Source of the DNA: Sulfurimonas sp.
GTDB taxonomy: Bacteria; Campylobacterota; Campylobacteria; Campylobacterales; Sulfurimonadaceae
Direction: 5' to 3'
DNA: 64,000 nt
NCBI RefSeq assembly: GCF_023228785.1
Contig: NZ_JALOAN010000005.1
Span: 14,502 to 78,501, forward strand
Below the pieces are notes generated by a model. The model was not told the origin of the DNA and did no database searches. It saw only the letters and a list, made by a program, of their open reading frames with translations. Shown piece by piece: positions 26,025 to 33,900 of the stretch (positions within the stretch are counted from its first letter, which is position 1; each line of letters begins with the position of its first letter). The position numbers and the translations under genes are program-made.

Positions 26025-27326
26025 ATGCTCTATACTAAACGCTCCCCTACTTCTATGATAGTTTGGCTGCTGTTTATGATTATTTTTCCATATATTTTTA
26101 TCCTATTTTACTATTTCTTTGGAGTGAGAAAGCACTCTAGTAAAAATAAAAAAAACAGCCTTAACCTAGAAAAACCACAACAGTCTCCATCGTCACATCC
26201 CATTGACAACCTTATATTTGCACACAATATAGCACCCGCATCTGACAACAACAATCTAACTCTATATACTAACTCTCAAGATGCTTATAGTGCCTTTATA
26301 ACAGCTCTAAGAAGTGCGAAAAAGTCTATAGATTTGGCAGCTTATGTTGTTAAGATTGACGATGTTACAGAGACTATTTTTGCACTTTTGCTAAAAAAAG
26401 CCAAAGAGGGAGTAAAGGTTCGCCTTATCATAGATGCCATAGGTTCGTACAAGCTTTATCTGTGGCAAAATCCTCTAAAAGAGCTTAGGGATGCTGGTGT
26501 TGTTGTTGACTTTTTTGCTCCTGTTTTTTCTTTAAAAAATATCACAAAACTAAATCTTCGCTATCATAGAAAGATATTTATCATAGATAACGAAACTCTC
26601 TTTAGCGGTGGGATGAATCTAAGCAGTGAGTATATGGGTGAGACTTATGAGCAAGATCGTTGGCTGGATCTGATGTTTGAAGCAAAGGGTGATATTGTTA
26701 AGAGTTATGTAGATGTTTTTAGTTCAGACATTGCTTATATGCATAACCAAGAGACTATACTCTTAGACTCTACACCAAACATAGTTGGGGAGCACTCACT
26801 CCAAGCACTTCCTAGTGGACCTGATGTAAAAGGTGATGCTCTGCTTGAAGTAATTTTAAACTCTATCTATACAGCAAAGAACAGGATCTGGATAATTACA
26901 CCCTACTTTATCCCTGATGAGTTTATACTTCAAGCGATGAAAATAGCTTCGCATAAAGGTATAGATGTAAAGATAATTACTCCTAAAAATTCAAACCACG
27001 CCATAGCGGACTTTGCTCGAAGTGGCTATATTAGAAATCTTTATGAATTTGGCATAGATGTGGTTCTATATGAGGGCAAGATGATTCATGCAAAAGCTAT
27101 GCTTTTTGATGATGAAACACTAATCCTGGGATCTAGTAATCTTGACTATAGAAGTCTTCTACTAAACTATGAAATAGTTACTATTTCATACGCAAAAGAG
27201 CATATTGAGCAGATGCATAGTTGGATGAAGTCTTTAATAAATACAGATCATTCAAAACTAAAAGATGCAAGTAGAATACGCCGTATCTTTGAAAACTCCG
27301 CTAGAATTTTCGCCTCACAGTTGTAG
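26025..27326 (+). CDS. cls: Cardiolipin synthase-like phospholipase D family protein
   Basis: Cls joins phosphatidylglycerol molecules to cardiolipin in the inner membrane. Two HKD motifs are present: RYHRKIFIIDNETLFSGG and IHAKAMLFDDETLILGSSN. From the first ATG the protein has 433 residues and begins in the second half of the usual N-terminal membrane pair (RSPTSMIVWLLFMIIFPYIF). Upstream, the same frame stays open and encodes the missing first helix (EILFSYLFFLTGGLAVIITLLH), but contains no ATG, GTG or TTG. The only well-placed codon is ATA 25947, eight bases after AAAAGG. The true start is therefore probably ATA 25947. The next gene follows after three bases. Confidence 0.88.
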   Translation: MLYTKRSPTSMIVWLLFMIIFPYIFILFYYFFGVRKHSSKNKKNSLNLEKPQQSPSSHPIDNLIFAHNIAPASDNNNLTLYTNSQDAYSAFITALRSAKKSIDLAAYVVKIDDVTETIFALLLKKAKEGVKVRLIIDAIGSYKLYLWQNPLKELRDAGVVVDFFAPVFSLKNITKLNLRYHRKIFIIDNETLFSGGMNLSSEYMGETYEQDRWLDLMFEAKGDIVKSYVDVFSSDIAYMHNQETILLDSTPNIVGEHSLQALPSGPDVKGDALLEVILNSIYTAKNRIWIITPYFIPDEFILQAMKIASHKGIDVKIITPKNSNHAIADFARSGYIRNLYEFGIDVVLYEGKMIHAKAMLFDDETLILGSSNLDYRSLLLNYEIVTISYAKEHIEQMHSWMKSLINTDHSKLKDASRIRRIFENSARIFASQL

Positions 27327-27329
27327 AAG

Positions 27330-28085
27330 ATGTTTTACCCAAAGAGCAAGCCATTAGAGGGATTTTTTCAAGATGCAACGCTAGAGGAGAAGTTCTCACT
27401 TATGAGTTGGAACATTCATAAAGAAAATCTAAATCCAAGTTTCCAACTCACTCTTAAAGAGCTTTTAGATGAAAACCCAATAGATTTTTTACTATTTCAA
27501 GAGTATAAGATCAAAAAATCATACGACATTATCATAGATCCATACAACTATGCAACTGCACCAAATATAGAGACAAAAAACCATCTCTACGGAGTCCTAA
27601 CAGCTTCAAAAGCAACCATAGCACATCAAAAAGCTCATCTCTCTCAAACAAAAGAGTTCTTTCTTGCTACTAAAAAAGCAAATCTCATCACACATCACTA
27701 CTTTAAAGATGGGCAACTCCTTATCATCGTAAACCTCCACGCCATAAACTTTGTAAATGCGAAGATGTTCAAAGCAGAGCTAGATATGCTCTATGGGCTT
27801 TTGTATGGTTTGGATTGTGCTGTAATTGTAAGTGGGGATTTTAACAACTGGTCAAACAAAAGGATCCACGATTTACAGGCTTTTGAGTACTCTTTAGGAT
27901 ACCAAAGAGCCATCATAGACGATGCAAAACATATAAAACAATTTTTCAGTAAACCAATTGATCATATATTTTACAAAAATCTAAAACTACTAAATGCAAA
28001 AGCTATCGATACTAAAAAGATCTCAGATCACAACCCTATCATTGCAAAGTTTGCACAGATTAAACCTCTAAGCATCAAACCCTAG
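27330..28085 (+). CDS. Endonuclease/exonuclease/phosphatase (EEP) family protein
   Basis: The 251-residue protein has EEP motifs in order: SLMSWNIHKEN (Asn), LLFQEYKIK (catalytic Glu), VNLHAINF (His), VSGDFNNWSNK (Asp and Asn) and KISDHNPIIAKF (Asp-His). There is no signal peptide, so it is cytoplasmic as annotated. The family includes nucleases, inositol phosphatases and sphingomyelinases, and the substrate cannot be told from the sequence. It is three bases downstream of cls, which suggests a shared role in lipid or phosphodiester metabolism; that is inference. Its end overlaps the convergent small gene by 18 bases. Confidence 0.82.
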   Translation: MFYPKSKPLEGFFQDATLEEKFSLMSWNIHKENLNPSFQLTLKELLDENPIDFLLFQEYKIKKSYDIIIDPYNYATAPNIETKNHLYGVLTASKATIAHQKAHLSQTKEFFLATKKANLITHHYFKDGQLLIIVNLHAINFVNAKMFKAELDMLYGLLYGLDCAVIVSGDFNNWSNKRIHDLQAFEYSLGYQRAIIDDAKHIKQFFSKPIDHIFYKNLKLLNAKAIDTKKISDHNPIIAKFAQIKPLSIKP

Positions 28086-28388
28086 CGCTGACTCTCTAAA
28101 AGTTAGACGGACTTTGTCTTGTTTTAGTTTTTTGTATAGTTTGTACTTTGCAATTTCTAGCTCTTCATCGTCAAGTTCTAGCCCAGCTTTAAGCTCTTCG
28201 TTTGACATTTGTGCGCTATCCATAGCGAAGAGTCTTAACTCTTTTTTTGTGAGTTTTGACTTAAGAGTTGCATATAAAACTTTGTCATCTACTATGAGTG
28301 ACTCTATCTCCATTTTACAAAATCTAGCTAGTAGTTCTCTAAAATTGTTCTCTTTGTTGTACTGTCTCCAAACGGTGTTTAGTAGCAT
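28068..28388 (-). CDS. Small conserved-looking protein of unknown function
   Basis: The product is 106 residues, mostly helical and charged. The middle, LTKKELRLFAMDSAQMSNEELKAGL and on, resembles the helical spacing of a sigma-region-4-like helix-turn-helix, but this is weak. AGGA seven bases before ATG 28388 and the short distance to serB upstream (10 bases) support a real gene in the serB operon. I do not recognise the family. Confidence 0.6.
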   Translation of the reverse strand: MLLNTVWRQYNKENNFRELLARFCKMEIESLIVDDKVLYATLKSKLTKKELRLFAMDSAQMSNEELKAGLELDDEELEIAKYKLYKKLKQDKVRLTFRESALGFDA

Positions 28389-28398
28389 TTTTGTTTTC

Positions 28399-29025
28399 CT
28401 AATTTAATTTATCTAGTATTTTTGTTAGATCTTTATCTTTTATGATTATATTTGCCTCTTTTTGCAAGATCTCTCTTGCACAAAAAGCGACTCTAGTTCC
28501 TGCGTGAGCGAACATACTAAGGTCGTTTGCTCCATCTCCACAGACTAAAGTTTCTTCTTCTTTTACACCTAAAAGGTTTTGAAGTCTTTGTAGCATATCG
28601 CCTTTTGAGAAGCCAAACATCATATCTCCACCCACAAGACCAGTGAGTTTGCCATTTTTTTGATGCAGTACATTTGAGAAGTCCGCATCGTAGCCTAGTA
28701 TATCTTTTGCGTATGAAGTAGCACTTCTAAAACCACCGCTAAAGCAGACTACTCTCATACCTCTTTTTTTAAGCTCGGCTATAGTCTCAATAGCACCATT
28801 CATATATGGTAAATTTTGGCTGATTTTCTCAACTATGCTGTAGTCTAAACCTTCTAAAAGTCTGACTCTTTGTTGCAGTGACTCAAAAAAATCTAACCGC
28901 CCTGACATCGCTTCTTCTGTTATAAAACCTACCTCTTTGCCTAAACCCAACTCCTCGGCAAAAAAATCGATAGTTTCGCCATCCATAAGAGTAGAGTCAA
29001 AATCAAAAACTGCTAACTTTAACAT
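28399..29025 (-). CDS. serB: Phosphoserine phosphatase
   Basis: SerB removes phosphate from L-phosphoserine in the last step of serine synthesis. The 208-residue HAD protein has motif I DFDSTLMDGE at 8-17 with the nucleophile Asp8, motif II in VCFSGGFRS, the lysine in FSKGDML, and motif III CGDGANDLSMFAHAG. The EEL...F cap segment around 20-60 matches the SerB type. It starts at ATG 29025 and is divergent from the MTHFR-like gene, with overlapping promoters. The small downstream gene is probably co-transcribed. Confidence 0.93.
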   Translation of the reverse strand: MLKLAVFDFDSTLMDGETIDFFAEELGLGKEVGFITEEAMSGRLDFFESLQQRVRLLEGLDYSIVEKISQNLPYMNGAIETIAELKKRGMRVVCFSGGFRSATSYAKDILGYDADFSNVLHQKNGKLTGLVGGDMMFGFSKGDMLQRLQNLLGVKEEETLVCGDGANDLSMFAHAGTRVAFCAREILQKEANIIIKDKDLTKILDKLN

Positions 29026-29041
29026 CTATAGTGCTCTCTTT

Positions 29042-29062
29042 TGTTATAATATCGCAATTATA
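29042..29062. promoter_or_regulatory. Face-to-face -10 elements for serB and the MTHFR-like gene
   Basis: Plus strand: TGTTATAAT at 29042-29050, an extended -10, 30 bases before TTG 29080. Minus strand: TATAAT as plus 29057-29062, 31 bases before the serB ATG. The two promoters overlap in about 20 bases, so polymerases would compete. Confidence 0.55.
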
Positions 29063-29079
29063 CCCACTTAGGATTTTTT

Positions 29080-29991
29080 TTGTTTACAAAACTCATAGAT
29101 AAATTAAAAAACGGCACTTATATTAGTTTAGAGACAACTCCTGCAAACTCGCCTCAATTTGCACCTATCATAGACAAGATAGAAGAGCTTGGACTTCACC
29201 ACTTAGTAGATGCTTTCTCAACTACAGACAACCCTTTAGCTAAACTAAAGTACAACTCACTCTTTGCAGCAAAGATGCTTCAAGATAGATTTAATAAGCC
29301 AGTCTTAGCCACAATGACCATGAGAGATAGAAACAAGATAGCATTGCAGTCAGATCTCCTTGGTGCAAATGAAGTTGATGTTCGTGCTATCTTAGCTCTT
29401 ACGGGAGATCCAGCCAATATCTCTGACCAACCTCATACTAAAGGTGTTTTTGAAGCAGACAGCACATTACTTCTAGATATCATTAGTGCGTTTAATTCTG
29501 GGATGAGTTTTGCTGGAAAACCTCTTGGTCATAAACCTAAAGAGATCTACCCTTTTGCAGTTGTAAACTCCTATGCTAAAAATCCAAAAACACTTCAAAA
29601 GAAGATGCAAAAAAAGATAAAGCATGGTGCTCTTGGAATCATAACTCAACCTGTTTATGACAAAGAAAATGCAAAGATGCTCTTAGATCTCATAGAGTCT
29701 GCAAACAGAGACTCTCTACCTAAGTACAAAGAGGCTGAGTTAATTTTAGGGATCTTTCCCATCACGAAACTCCGTACTGCTCAGTTTTTGTCTGCTCATG
29801 TTCCTGGTATAAATGTACCAGATAGATGGATAGAACTCTTAAGAGTTGCAAACAAACAAGGGGCAGAAGAAGAGTATAAAGTTGGTTTTGAACTTAGTAA
29901 AACTCTCTTTGACTCCCTAAAAGAGTTACATCCAAAGATTCATCTTATGAGTGCAAATCAGTTTAGTTTAGCAAAAGAGATATTAAAATAG
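29080..29991 (+). CDS. Methylenetetrahydrofolate reductase-like protein
   Basis: The 303-residue protein has the MetF-type TIM-barrel pattern: ISLETTPANSPQF near the start, LATMTMRDRNKIALQSDLLGA, ILALTGDPA, GALGIITQPVYD, LGIFPI and VPGINVPDRWIELLR. It lacks some N-terminal residues of classic MetF, so I call it MTHFR-like rather than metF; it may reduce methylene-THF or act with another donor. It starts at TTG 29080, with AGGA six bases upstream, and no in-frame ATG fits better. Its end overlaps the convergent HD-GYP gene by nine bases. Confidence 0.8.
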   Translation: MFTKLIDKLKNGTYISLETTPANSPQFAPIIDKIEELGLHHLVDAFSTTDNPLAKLKYNSLFAAKMLQDRFNKPVLATMTMRDRNKIALQSDLLGANEVDVRAILALTGDPANISDQPHTKGVFEADSTLLLDIISAFNSGMSFAGKPLGHKPKEIYPFAVVNSYAKNPKTLQKKMQKKIKHGALGIITQPVYDKENAKMLLDLIESANRDSLPKYKEAELILGIFPITKLRTAQFLSAHVPGINVPDRWIELLRVANKQGAEEEYKVGFELSKTLFDSLKELHPKIHLMSANQFSLAKEILK

Positions 29992-31725
29992 TTTTTCTAA
30001 ATCTTTTGCACTAGTGATATCTTTTTGTTCAATATTAAACTTTTTGTATGACAATGTGACATTAGTTCCAAGCAAAATCTCTTCAAGCTCTTCTATGTGA
30101 GCCTCTATATCAAACTCATTCTCACTAAGAGCTACAAAATCATCTCCATAAACTCTAAATACCAAATCATTTTCATCTAAAGAATCAAGCTTGTTAGCAA
30201 ATTTGCTTAAGAGTTCATCCCCACTTACCCAGCCATGATTGGTGTTGTACTGACCAAAGTTATGAAGATAGATTATATATAGATACTTCATATTAAACTC
30301 ATTTGAGTTATTGTATGCCAAAACAAAATCTAGATACTCTTTGTTATATATACCAGTTATTTGATCTTTGTAAAAATAAACAAATCTCTCTTTTTCAAGC
30401 TTGCTCTTAGGTCTTTGTGTAATGTTGTGTTCTAGTTTTATATCTTTTAATGCTTTAGTAGCTGCTTTAACAACTTTGGCGTTGAACTGTTTTGAAGCAA
30501 GTTCATTTAACTCTTCTATAGCTTTTACTACACTCTTTCTAGCTTTATATATTCTGTTTGTTGTCATCGCATCAAAGGCGTCAGCTACAGTCATAATTTG
30601 TGAGAGCATAGGAATTTGATCGCCTTTTAATCCTTGTGGATAACCATTTCCATTGAAATGTTCATGATGATGGCGAACTATTTCTGCAATGCCTTTGTAT
30701 ATATCAACACTACTAAGTAGCTCATAACTAACAACAACATGTTCTTTAATGATTTCATACTCTAGGTTATTTAATCTACCTGGCTTTAGTAAAATAGAAT
30801 CAGGTGTAGAGATCTTACCAATATCATGTAACATACAAGCTCTGTAAAGATCTTCTATCTTATCTTCACAATAACCCATTTCCTTAGCTATAAGAACTGA
30901 GTATTTTGCTACTCTTTGTGTATGACCAGCTGTATATGTATCTCTTTTTTCTATGATATTTACTAAAGAAAAAATATGTTCTTCATAGTCTTTAACTTTT
31001 TTCTCAACTATCTCTTTAGCTTTTTTTCTACCATATAAGATGACACTCAAACCTACGAGATAGACTACTAAGATTATCGCTATATTTAGCACTATTGTCT
31101 TAAAAGCTTCATCATAGTACCACTTCATAGGTATAGAGATTGAAACTCCACCTCTTATATCTCCGACTTTATAGCCCTGAAAAGCGTGACATTTTAAACA
31201 TGATTGTTCAGTTTTCAGTGGATATATATAGCGGAAATGCTCTTCGTCATCTATATCAGACTTTGCAAATGTTGGTTTTTGTGTGTTTTCTATCTTTTTA
31301 AGAGCTTCTTCTTCCCATGCATCTGGCTTATTTTTTGGGTTCATAAGTATTCTACTTGTGATATGCCCTTTTGTTCCGTAAAGCTCACTATAGTCTTCCA
31401 TCATTTGTGAAAGTGTGTATGCTGGATTCATAAGAGTTAGTTGTTGTGATGCTGAAGTATTTACATCACGATTTTCTATATGGGAGAGGTATGGATTTGG
31501 CGGTGTTCTTTTGGTAATTGGTACGTAAACACCTCCATGAGAGGCTATCCACTTACGATATGCTATATCTTTTTTGACACTTACTACAGCTTCATTTTTT
31601 GCTAAAATTGTTGCATATTCATAATCTCTATACATAGAAACAGATGCTGCAAGAAGCATCAAAGCACTCCAAGAAGCTATAAGCAGGTAAACAATTCTAT
31701 TTATAAATTTAGCTTTATAGCCCAC
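29983..31725 (-). CDS. Heme-c sensor HD-GYP phosphodiesterase with degenerate GGDEF
   Basis: The 580-residue protein has an N-terminal membrane helix (about 11-32), a periplasmic domain of the Tll0287/DUF3365 type, a second helix (about 215-237), an HD-GYP domain and a GGDEF-like tail. The periplasmic domain contains CLKCH at 176-180, a heme c attachment motif, so it probably senses redox state or gas. HD-GYP residues are intact: HDIGK at 300-304, HHHEHFNGNGYP with GYP at 361-363. The tail has YGDDF and no RxxD site, so cyclase activity is unlikely. I start it at GTG 31725 (AAAGGA six bases upstream); the longer frame would run through the divergent serS promoter and start. Confidence 0.9.
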   Translation of the reverse strand: MGYKAKFINRIVYLLIASWSALMLLAASVSMYRDYEYATILAKNEAVVSVKKDIAYRKWIASHGGVYVPITKRTPPNPYLSHIENRDVNTSASQQLTLMNPAYTLSQMMEDYSELYGTKGHITSRILMNPKNKPDAWEEEALKKIENTQKPTFAKSDIDDEEHFRYIYPLKTEQSCLKCHAFQGYKVGDIRGGVSISIPMKWYYDEAFKTIVLNIAIILVVYLVGLSVILYGRKKAKEIVEKKVKDYEEHIFSLVNIIEKRDTYTAGHTQRVAKYSVLIAKEMGYCEDKIEDLYRACMLHDIGKISTPDSILLKPGRLNNLEYEIIKEHVVVSYELLSSVDIYKGIAEIVRHHHEHFNGNGYPQGLKGDQIPMLSQIMTVADAFDAMTTNRIYKARKSVVKAIEELNELASKQFNAKVVKAATKALKDIKLEHNITQRPKSKLEKERFVYFYKDQITGIYNKEYLDFVLAYNNSNEFNMKYLYIIYLHNFGQYNTNHGWVSGDELLSKFANKLDSLDENDLVFRVYGDDFVALSENEFDIEAHIEELEEILLGTNVTLSYKKFNIEQKDITSAKDLEKLF

Positions 31726-31753
31726 AAAAAGTCCTTTAAAAATTCCATAACAA

Positions 31754-31779
31754 TATTGTACAATAATTTTTGCTATAAT
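31754..31779. promoter_or_regulatory. Divergent promoters of serS and the HD-GYP gene with palindrome
   Basis: Plus: TGCTATAAT at 31771-31779, an extended -10 for serS. Minus: TACAAT (plus 31755-31760) for the HD-GYP gene. The latter lies inside a 12-bp perfect palindrome TATTGTACAATA at 31754-31765, a possible operator. Confidence 0.55.
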
Positions 31780-31813
31780 TGCATCTCTTGATTTAGGAGA
31801 TACTAGGAAGATT

Positions 31814-33064
31814 ATGATTGATTTAAAACTACTACAAAAAGATTTTGAAACTATGAGTTCTAAGCTTATTCGCAAGGGTGTAGATCTAGAGCTTATAGAA
31901 AAACTAAGAGAAAAAAGCCAAGAATTAAAAAAAGCAAAAGCGAGTTTTGAAACACTTCAGGCACTTCAAAATTCTATGAGTAAAGAGTTTGGAACTTACA
32001 AAAGAGAAGGCAAAGATATAAGCGAACTCAAGCGAAGAGTAGATGCAAACAAAGTTGTGATAAGCGAAGCCTTAGAGATCCAAAGAAATGCAGATCTAGA
32101 ACTTGAAACCATAGCGATGTCAATCCCAAATATTCCAGATGATGATGTAGCCCATGGCGCTGATGAGAGTGACAACGAAGAGCTAAAAAAAGTTCTAACT
32201 CCAAGAGAGTTTAGTTTTACTCCAAAAGAACATTGGGAACTAGCCGAGCAAAATGGCTGGATAGATTTTGAGAGAGGAGTAAAACTTGCAACTTCTAGAT
32301 TTTCTGTAAGTTTTGGAATGGGTGCAAGACTAGAGCGCGCACTTATAAACTTTATGCTTGACTTTAACCGCTCTCGTGGATTTGCAGAAGTGAGCGTTCC
32401 AGCTCTTGTAAACAGAACTGCACTAGAGGGAACAGGACAACTTCCAAAGTTTGAAGATGATCTCTATAAAATGCAAGATCTAGATCTATTTTTGATCCCA
32501 ACAGCAGAGGTTCCTCTAACAAATCTTTTTCAAGATGAGATTCTTGCATCTGAGGAGCTACCAGTTAAAATGACAGCTTATACATCTTGCTTTAGAAAAG
32601 AAGCGGGAGCTGCAGGGCGCGACACAAGAGGGATGATAAGACAGCATCAGTTTCATAAGGTTGAACTAGTAACTATCTCTCATCCTGATAAAAGTGATGA
32701 GATCTTTAGCGAGATGGTAGAGTGTGCATCAGACATACTAACAGCACTAGAGCTACCTCATCGCCTAGTTAGTCTCTGTACAGGAGATCTAGGCTTTAGT
32801 GCAGCCAAGACTATAGATCTAGAAGTTTGGTTACCAGGACAAAACACCTACCGCGAGATCTCATCAGTTAGTAACACAAGAGAGTTTCAAGCAAGACGCG
32901 CAAAAATTCGTTTTAAAGATGGCAAGAAAAACTCAATGGTTCATACACTAAATGGAAGTGCGTTAGCAGTTGGTAGAACTCTAGTAGCCATTATGGAGAA
33001 CAACCAACAAGAAGATGGAAGTATCACTATCCCTGAGGTCTTAAAGCCTTATTTGGGAATGTGA
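31814..33064 (+). CDS. serS: Serine--tRNA ligase
   Basis: SerRS charges tRNA-Ser. The 416 residues match the bacterial form. The N-terminal long coiled-coil arm (about 25-105) binds the tRNA variable arm; the class II core has TAEVPLTNLFQDE (motif 2 side), CFRKEAGAAGRDTRGMIRQHQF and, at the end, NGSALAVGRTLVAIMEN (motif 3). AGGA five bases before ATG 31814 supports the start. It has its own extended -10 promoter and is followed by the 836-base gap with repeats. Confidence 0.97.
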   Translation: MIDLKLLQKDFETMSSKLIRKGVDLELIEKLREKSQELKKAKASFETLQALQNSMSKEFGTYKREGKDISELKRRVDANKVVISEALEIQRNADLELETIAMSIPNIPDDDVAHGADESDNEELKKVLTPREFSFTPKEHWELAEQNGWIDFERGVKLATSRFSVSFGMGARLERALINFMLDFNRSRGFAEVSVPALVNRTALEGTGQLPKFEDDLYKMQDLDLFLIPTAEVPLTNLFQDEILASEELPVKMTAYTSCFRKEAGAAGRDTRGMIRQHQFHKVELVTISHPDKSDEIFSEMVECASDILTALELPHRLVSLCTGDLGFSAAKTIDLEVWLPGQNTYREISSVSNTREFQARRAKIRFKDGKKNSMVHTLNGSALAVGRTLVAIMENNQQEDGSITIPEVLKPYLGM

Positions 33065-33120
33065 TTTTTTTATCTGAATAAGCCATCAACTAGACTTTAA
33101 AGTTTATGTGACTTTTTAAA

Positions 33121-33200
33121 CCCTCAAGAGATCCTGAATCAAGTTCAGGATGACGAGTTGATCGAAGTTTGGGATGACGGGTTGTAAGAGTTCATGGTCA
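33121..33200. repeat. Element A copy 1 (DPESS-type palindrome) with 24-bp tail units
   Basis: A perfect 8-bp stem, ATCCTGAA/TTCAGGAT, with loop TCAAG lies at 33131-33151, followed by two degenerate 24-bp units (GTTGATCGAAGTTTGGGATG and so on, ending GGTTGTAAGAGTTCA). It is a shortened duplicate of the element at 33473-33625. Confidence 0.8.
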
Positions 33201-33225
33201 CAACATTCCTGCCATTGCAGCCTGA

Positions 33226-33444
33226 CACTTCCGTCATTGTGAGCTTGACTCGCAATCTTATCATTTCCCACACTTCCGTCATTGTGAGCTTGACCCGCAA
33301 TCTTATCATTTCTGACACTTCCGTCATTGTGAGCTTGACTCGCAATCTTATCATTTCCCACACTTCCGTCATTGTGAGCTTGACTCGCAATCTTATCATT
33401 TCTGACACTTCCGTCATTGTGAGCTTGACTCGCAATCTTATCAG
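33226..33444. repeat. Five-copy 45-bp tandem array (element B)
   Basis: Units start at 33226, 33271, 33316, 33361 and 33406, each beginning CACTTCCGTCATTGTGAGCT and containing the imperfect stem TTGTGAG/CTCGCAA. The last bases of the unit alternate between CCCA and CTGA, so the real higher-order unit is 90 bp. As 45 is divisible by three, frames stay open on both strands, which produces false ORFs. The rest of the 33065-33900 gap (33065-33120 and 33626-33838) shows nothing I can name. Confidence 0.9.
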
Positions 33445-33472
33445 GGCTCTAAAACCTTATGTATTTTTTAAA

Positions 33473-33625
33473 CCCTCAAGAGATCCTGAATCAAGTTCAG
33501 GATGACGGGTTGATGGAAGTTCAGGATGACTGGTTGATCGAAGTTCAGGATGACTGGTTGATCGAAGTTTGGAATGACGGGTTGATCGAAGTTTGGAATG
33601 GCGGGTTGTAAGAGTTCAGGATGAC
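33473..33625. repeat. Element A copy 2 with five 24-bp tandem units
   Basis: The palindrome ATCCTGAA/TTCAGGAT at 33483-33503 is followed by five 24-bp units starting at 33508, 33532, 33556, 33580 and 33604, of the form GGTTGATCGAAGTTCAGGAT. The leading CCCTCAAGAGATCC matches copy 1 at 33121, so the 45-bp array is flanked by direct repeats 352 bp apart. Confidence 0.88.
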
Positions 33626-33838
33626 AGAATTATGTCATTTTTATACATTTTTTTACTGAACAATTCTATTAAATTATTGATTTTTTTCTGAGTTATGGCA
33701 AATGCCCCCTCTGAATGTCTTGAACTAAACAATTCATGCAATATTTAAGTTTATCGCCCGCCATAAAGGATTATATTAACTTATGTAAAATTTGCTTATT
33801 TATTCAAGTCGCTATACTCCCGATTTTTGAGTTCCTTT

Positions 33839-33871
33839 TGCTATAATAAATTCAGATATTGTAGTTATAAT
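33839..33871 (+). promoter_or_regulatory. Two candidate -10 elements before the GGDEF-EAL gene
   Basis: TGCTATAAT at 33839-33847 is an extended -10; a second TATAAT lies at 33866-33871. Either could serve the gene starting at 33901. Confidence 0.5.
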
Positions 33872-33900
33872 GTTGTCATTTTTAGAAGAAGGGATGTTTT

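Noticed and set aside
31726..31875. Longer N-terminus of the HD-GYP protein
   Set aside because: It would overlap the divergent serS start and both promoters; GTG 31725 has a good ribosome site and precedes the first membrane helix.
33116..33361. 81-codon ORF rich in the repeat GNDKIASQAHNDG
   Set aside because: Same repeat artefact on the minus strand.
33226..33444. CRISPR array
   Set aside because: Whole 45-bp units are conserved with no unique spacers and no cas genes nearby.
33145..33505. Two overlapping ORFs of about 100 codons with perfect internal repeats, one on each strand
   Set aside because: They exist only because the repeat period is 45 bp; there are no ribosome sites and the peptide is the repeat itself.
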